This document shows positions 63,507 to 64,000 of a stretch of 64,000 nucleotides of DNA, piece by piece (the stretch's first letter is position 1; the number at the start of each line of letters is the position of its first letter). The stretch lies in NCBI RefSeq assembly GCF_030450125.1, contig NZ_CP123923.1:1426001-1490000 (forward strand), given 5' to 3'. Source of the stretch: Streptomyces sp. WP-1 (lineage in GTDB: Bacteria > Actinomycetota > Actinomycetes > Streptomycetales > Streptomycetaceae). The notes below the pieces were generated by a model. It did not search any database and was not told the origin of the DNA. It saw only the letters and a program-made list of their open reading frames with translations. Made by a program: the position numbers and the translations under genes.

Positions 63507-63665
63507 GGCGATGACCGGGGGCCGGGGCCCGGACCTGCTGGGGTGAGGGCCGGGCTCACGGCGGACGACGACCTGCCACGGGCAACTGTCGGGCGGCGGC
63601 CGGCCAGGGGCGGCTGGCCGCCGGCAGACGGCGACTCACCACCGCGGCTAGCGGCCCACGACTGA

Positions 63666-63695
63666 CGGCTCACGGCTCACGGCTCACGGCTCACG
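63666..63695. repeat. four tandem CGGCTCA heptamers
   Basis: Copies at 63666, 63673, 63680 and 63687, in the gap after the VOC gene and before the end of the next gene. No coding role seen. Confidence 0.7.
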
Positions 63696-63708
63696 AGCTG
63701 CGTACCGC

Positions 63709-64000
63709 TCAGGCGGATGCCCGGCGGACGAGGGTGGTCGGCAGGATCACACCGGGCCCCGGCGTCCGGGCCGCCGAAGCGGTGTCATCCGGGCCGGAGG
63801 CGTCACCCGGGGCAGATGTGTCGCCCCTAAGACAGGCATCACCCGGACCGGAGACGTCACCCGGACCGGAGACGTCGCCCGGACCGGAGACGTCGCCCGG
63901 ACCGGAGGCGTCACCCGGACCGGAGGCACTCTCCGGACCCGGGTCCCCGTCCCCGTCCCCGGCCGACGCCCCGCGCAACGCGGACGGTCCCCGCAGCAGC
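63709..64000 (-). CDS. probable LacI-family regulator, 3' end only, with repeat insertion
   Basis: The last ~97 codons of a gene that enters from the right edge. It ends GVILPTTLVRRASA, very like the final strand of LacI/GalR regulators, and begins at the edge with LLRGPSALRGA, which fits the helix before it. Between them lie ~60 residues of Gly-Pro-Gly-Asp-Val-Ser-type repeat. The family call rests on the C-terminus only. Confidence 0.5.
   Translation of the reverse strand, partial: LLRGPSALRGASAGDGDGDPGPESASGPGDASGPGDVSGPGDVSGPGDVSGPGDACLRGDTSAPGDASGPDDTASAARTPGPGVILPTTLVRRASA
63787..63930 (-). repeat. eight 18-bp units encoding G-P-G-D-(V/A)-S repeats
   Basis: Units are in frame with the LacI-like gene; the five from 63841 to 63930 are nearly identical and the outer three have diverged. 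Encodes a six-residue repeat inserted before the last strand of the regulator. Confidence 0.85.

Noticed and set aside
1..64000. tRNA, rRNA, CRISPR array or mobile element
   Set aside because: No cloverleaf, no rRNA-like block, no regular spacer array, and no transposase or integrase frame was recognised; the tandem repeats present are simple-sequence or operator-like.

Overview
This is a high-GC chromosomal segment from a Streptomyces (or very close relative). The signs are extreme third-position GC, many GTG/TTG starts, an SsgA-like sporulation protein, a WhiB-like protein, a SARP regulator, and a gene order that (from memory, not checked) recalls the S. coelicolor region around SCO6715-SCO6773. 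No rRNA, tRNA, CRISPR array, prophage or insertion sequence was recognised.

Layout. (1) 1-4.3 kb, minus strand: a SARP activator followed by two overlapping thiazole/oxazole-type (TOMM) RiPP genes, a leader-binding cyclodehydratase partner and a YcaO enzyme cut by the window edge; no precursor peptide was identified. (2) 4.6-7.7 kb: a small membrane protein, an SGNH hydrolase, a tyrosine phosphatase, and a cupin regulator coupled to a 40-residue membrane peptide, with two tandem operator dyads. (3) 7.8-20.7 kb, minus: a hopanoid operon running hpnC, hpnD, a 42-codon ORF, hpnE, a prenyl diphosphate synthase, shc, hpnG, hpnH, ispG, dxs and hpnO. It carries its own MEP-pathway genes, so precursor supply, squalene synthesis, cyclisation and side-chain addition sit in one transcription unit. 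(4) 20.9-28.0 kb, minus: a tightly overlapping envelope cluster with two CDP-alcohol phosphotransferases, a glycerol-1-phosphate-dehydrogenase-like enzyme, a nucleotidyltransferase, a glycosyltransferase and a TagGH-like ABC exporter; a GalE-like epimerase is divergent. (5) 28.3-41 kb: cation efflux, IPP isomerase, anti-sigma-type kinase, HdeD-like membrane protein, a poly-G tandem repeat, enoyl-CoA hydratase, two DJ-1-family genes, tex, a three-repeat secreted protein and an ABC-F ATPase. (6) 41-58 kb: amino-acid oxidase, two secreted peptidases, a macrodomain remnant with an internal deletion, an amino-acid permease, a MerR regulator, a fatty-acid oxidation operon (CoA transferase/racemase, thiolase, FadB-like), an enoyl-reductase-like protein, endonuclease V and small proteins. 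(7) 57.7-64 kb: SsgA-like protein, an ABC-F gene with a long leader that contains a 3-codon ORF, a dimethylargininase-like hydrolase, an acyl-ACP desaturase preceded by three 15-bp operator-like dyads, a WhiB-like protein, a two-domain VOC protein, and the end of a likely LacI-family gene carrying a repeat insertion.

The most unusual features are the TOMM locus, the envelope polymer cluster, the ABC-F leader, the desaturase operator array, the paired dyads at the cupin regulator, and several small overlapping ORFs inside operons. All functions are read from sequence patterns and family knowledge; no database search was run.
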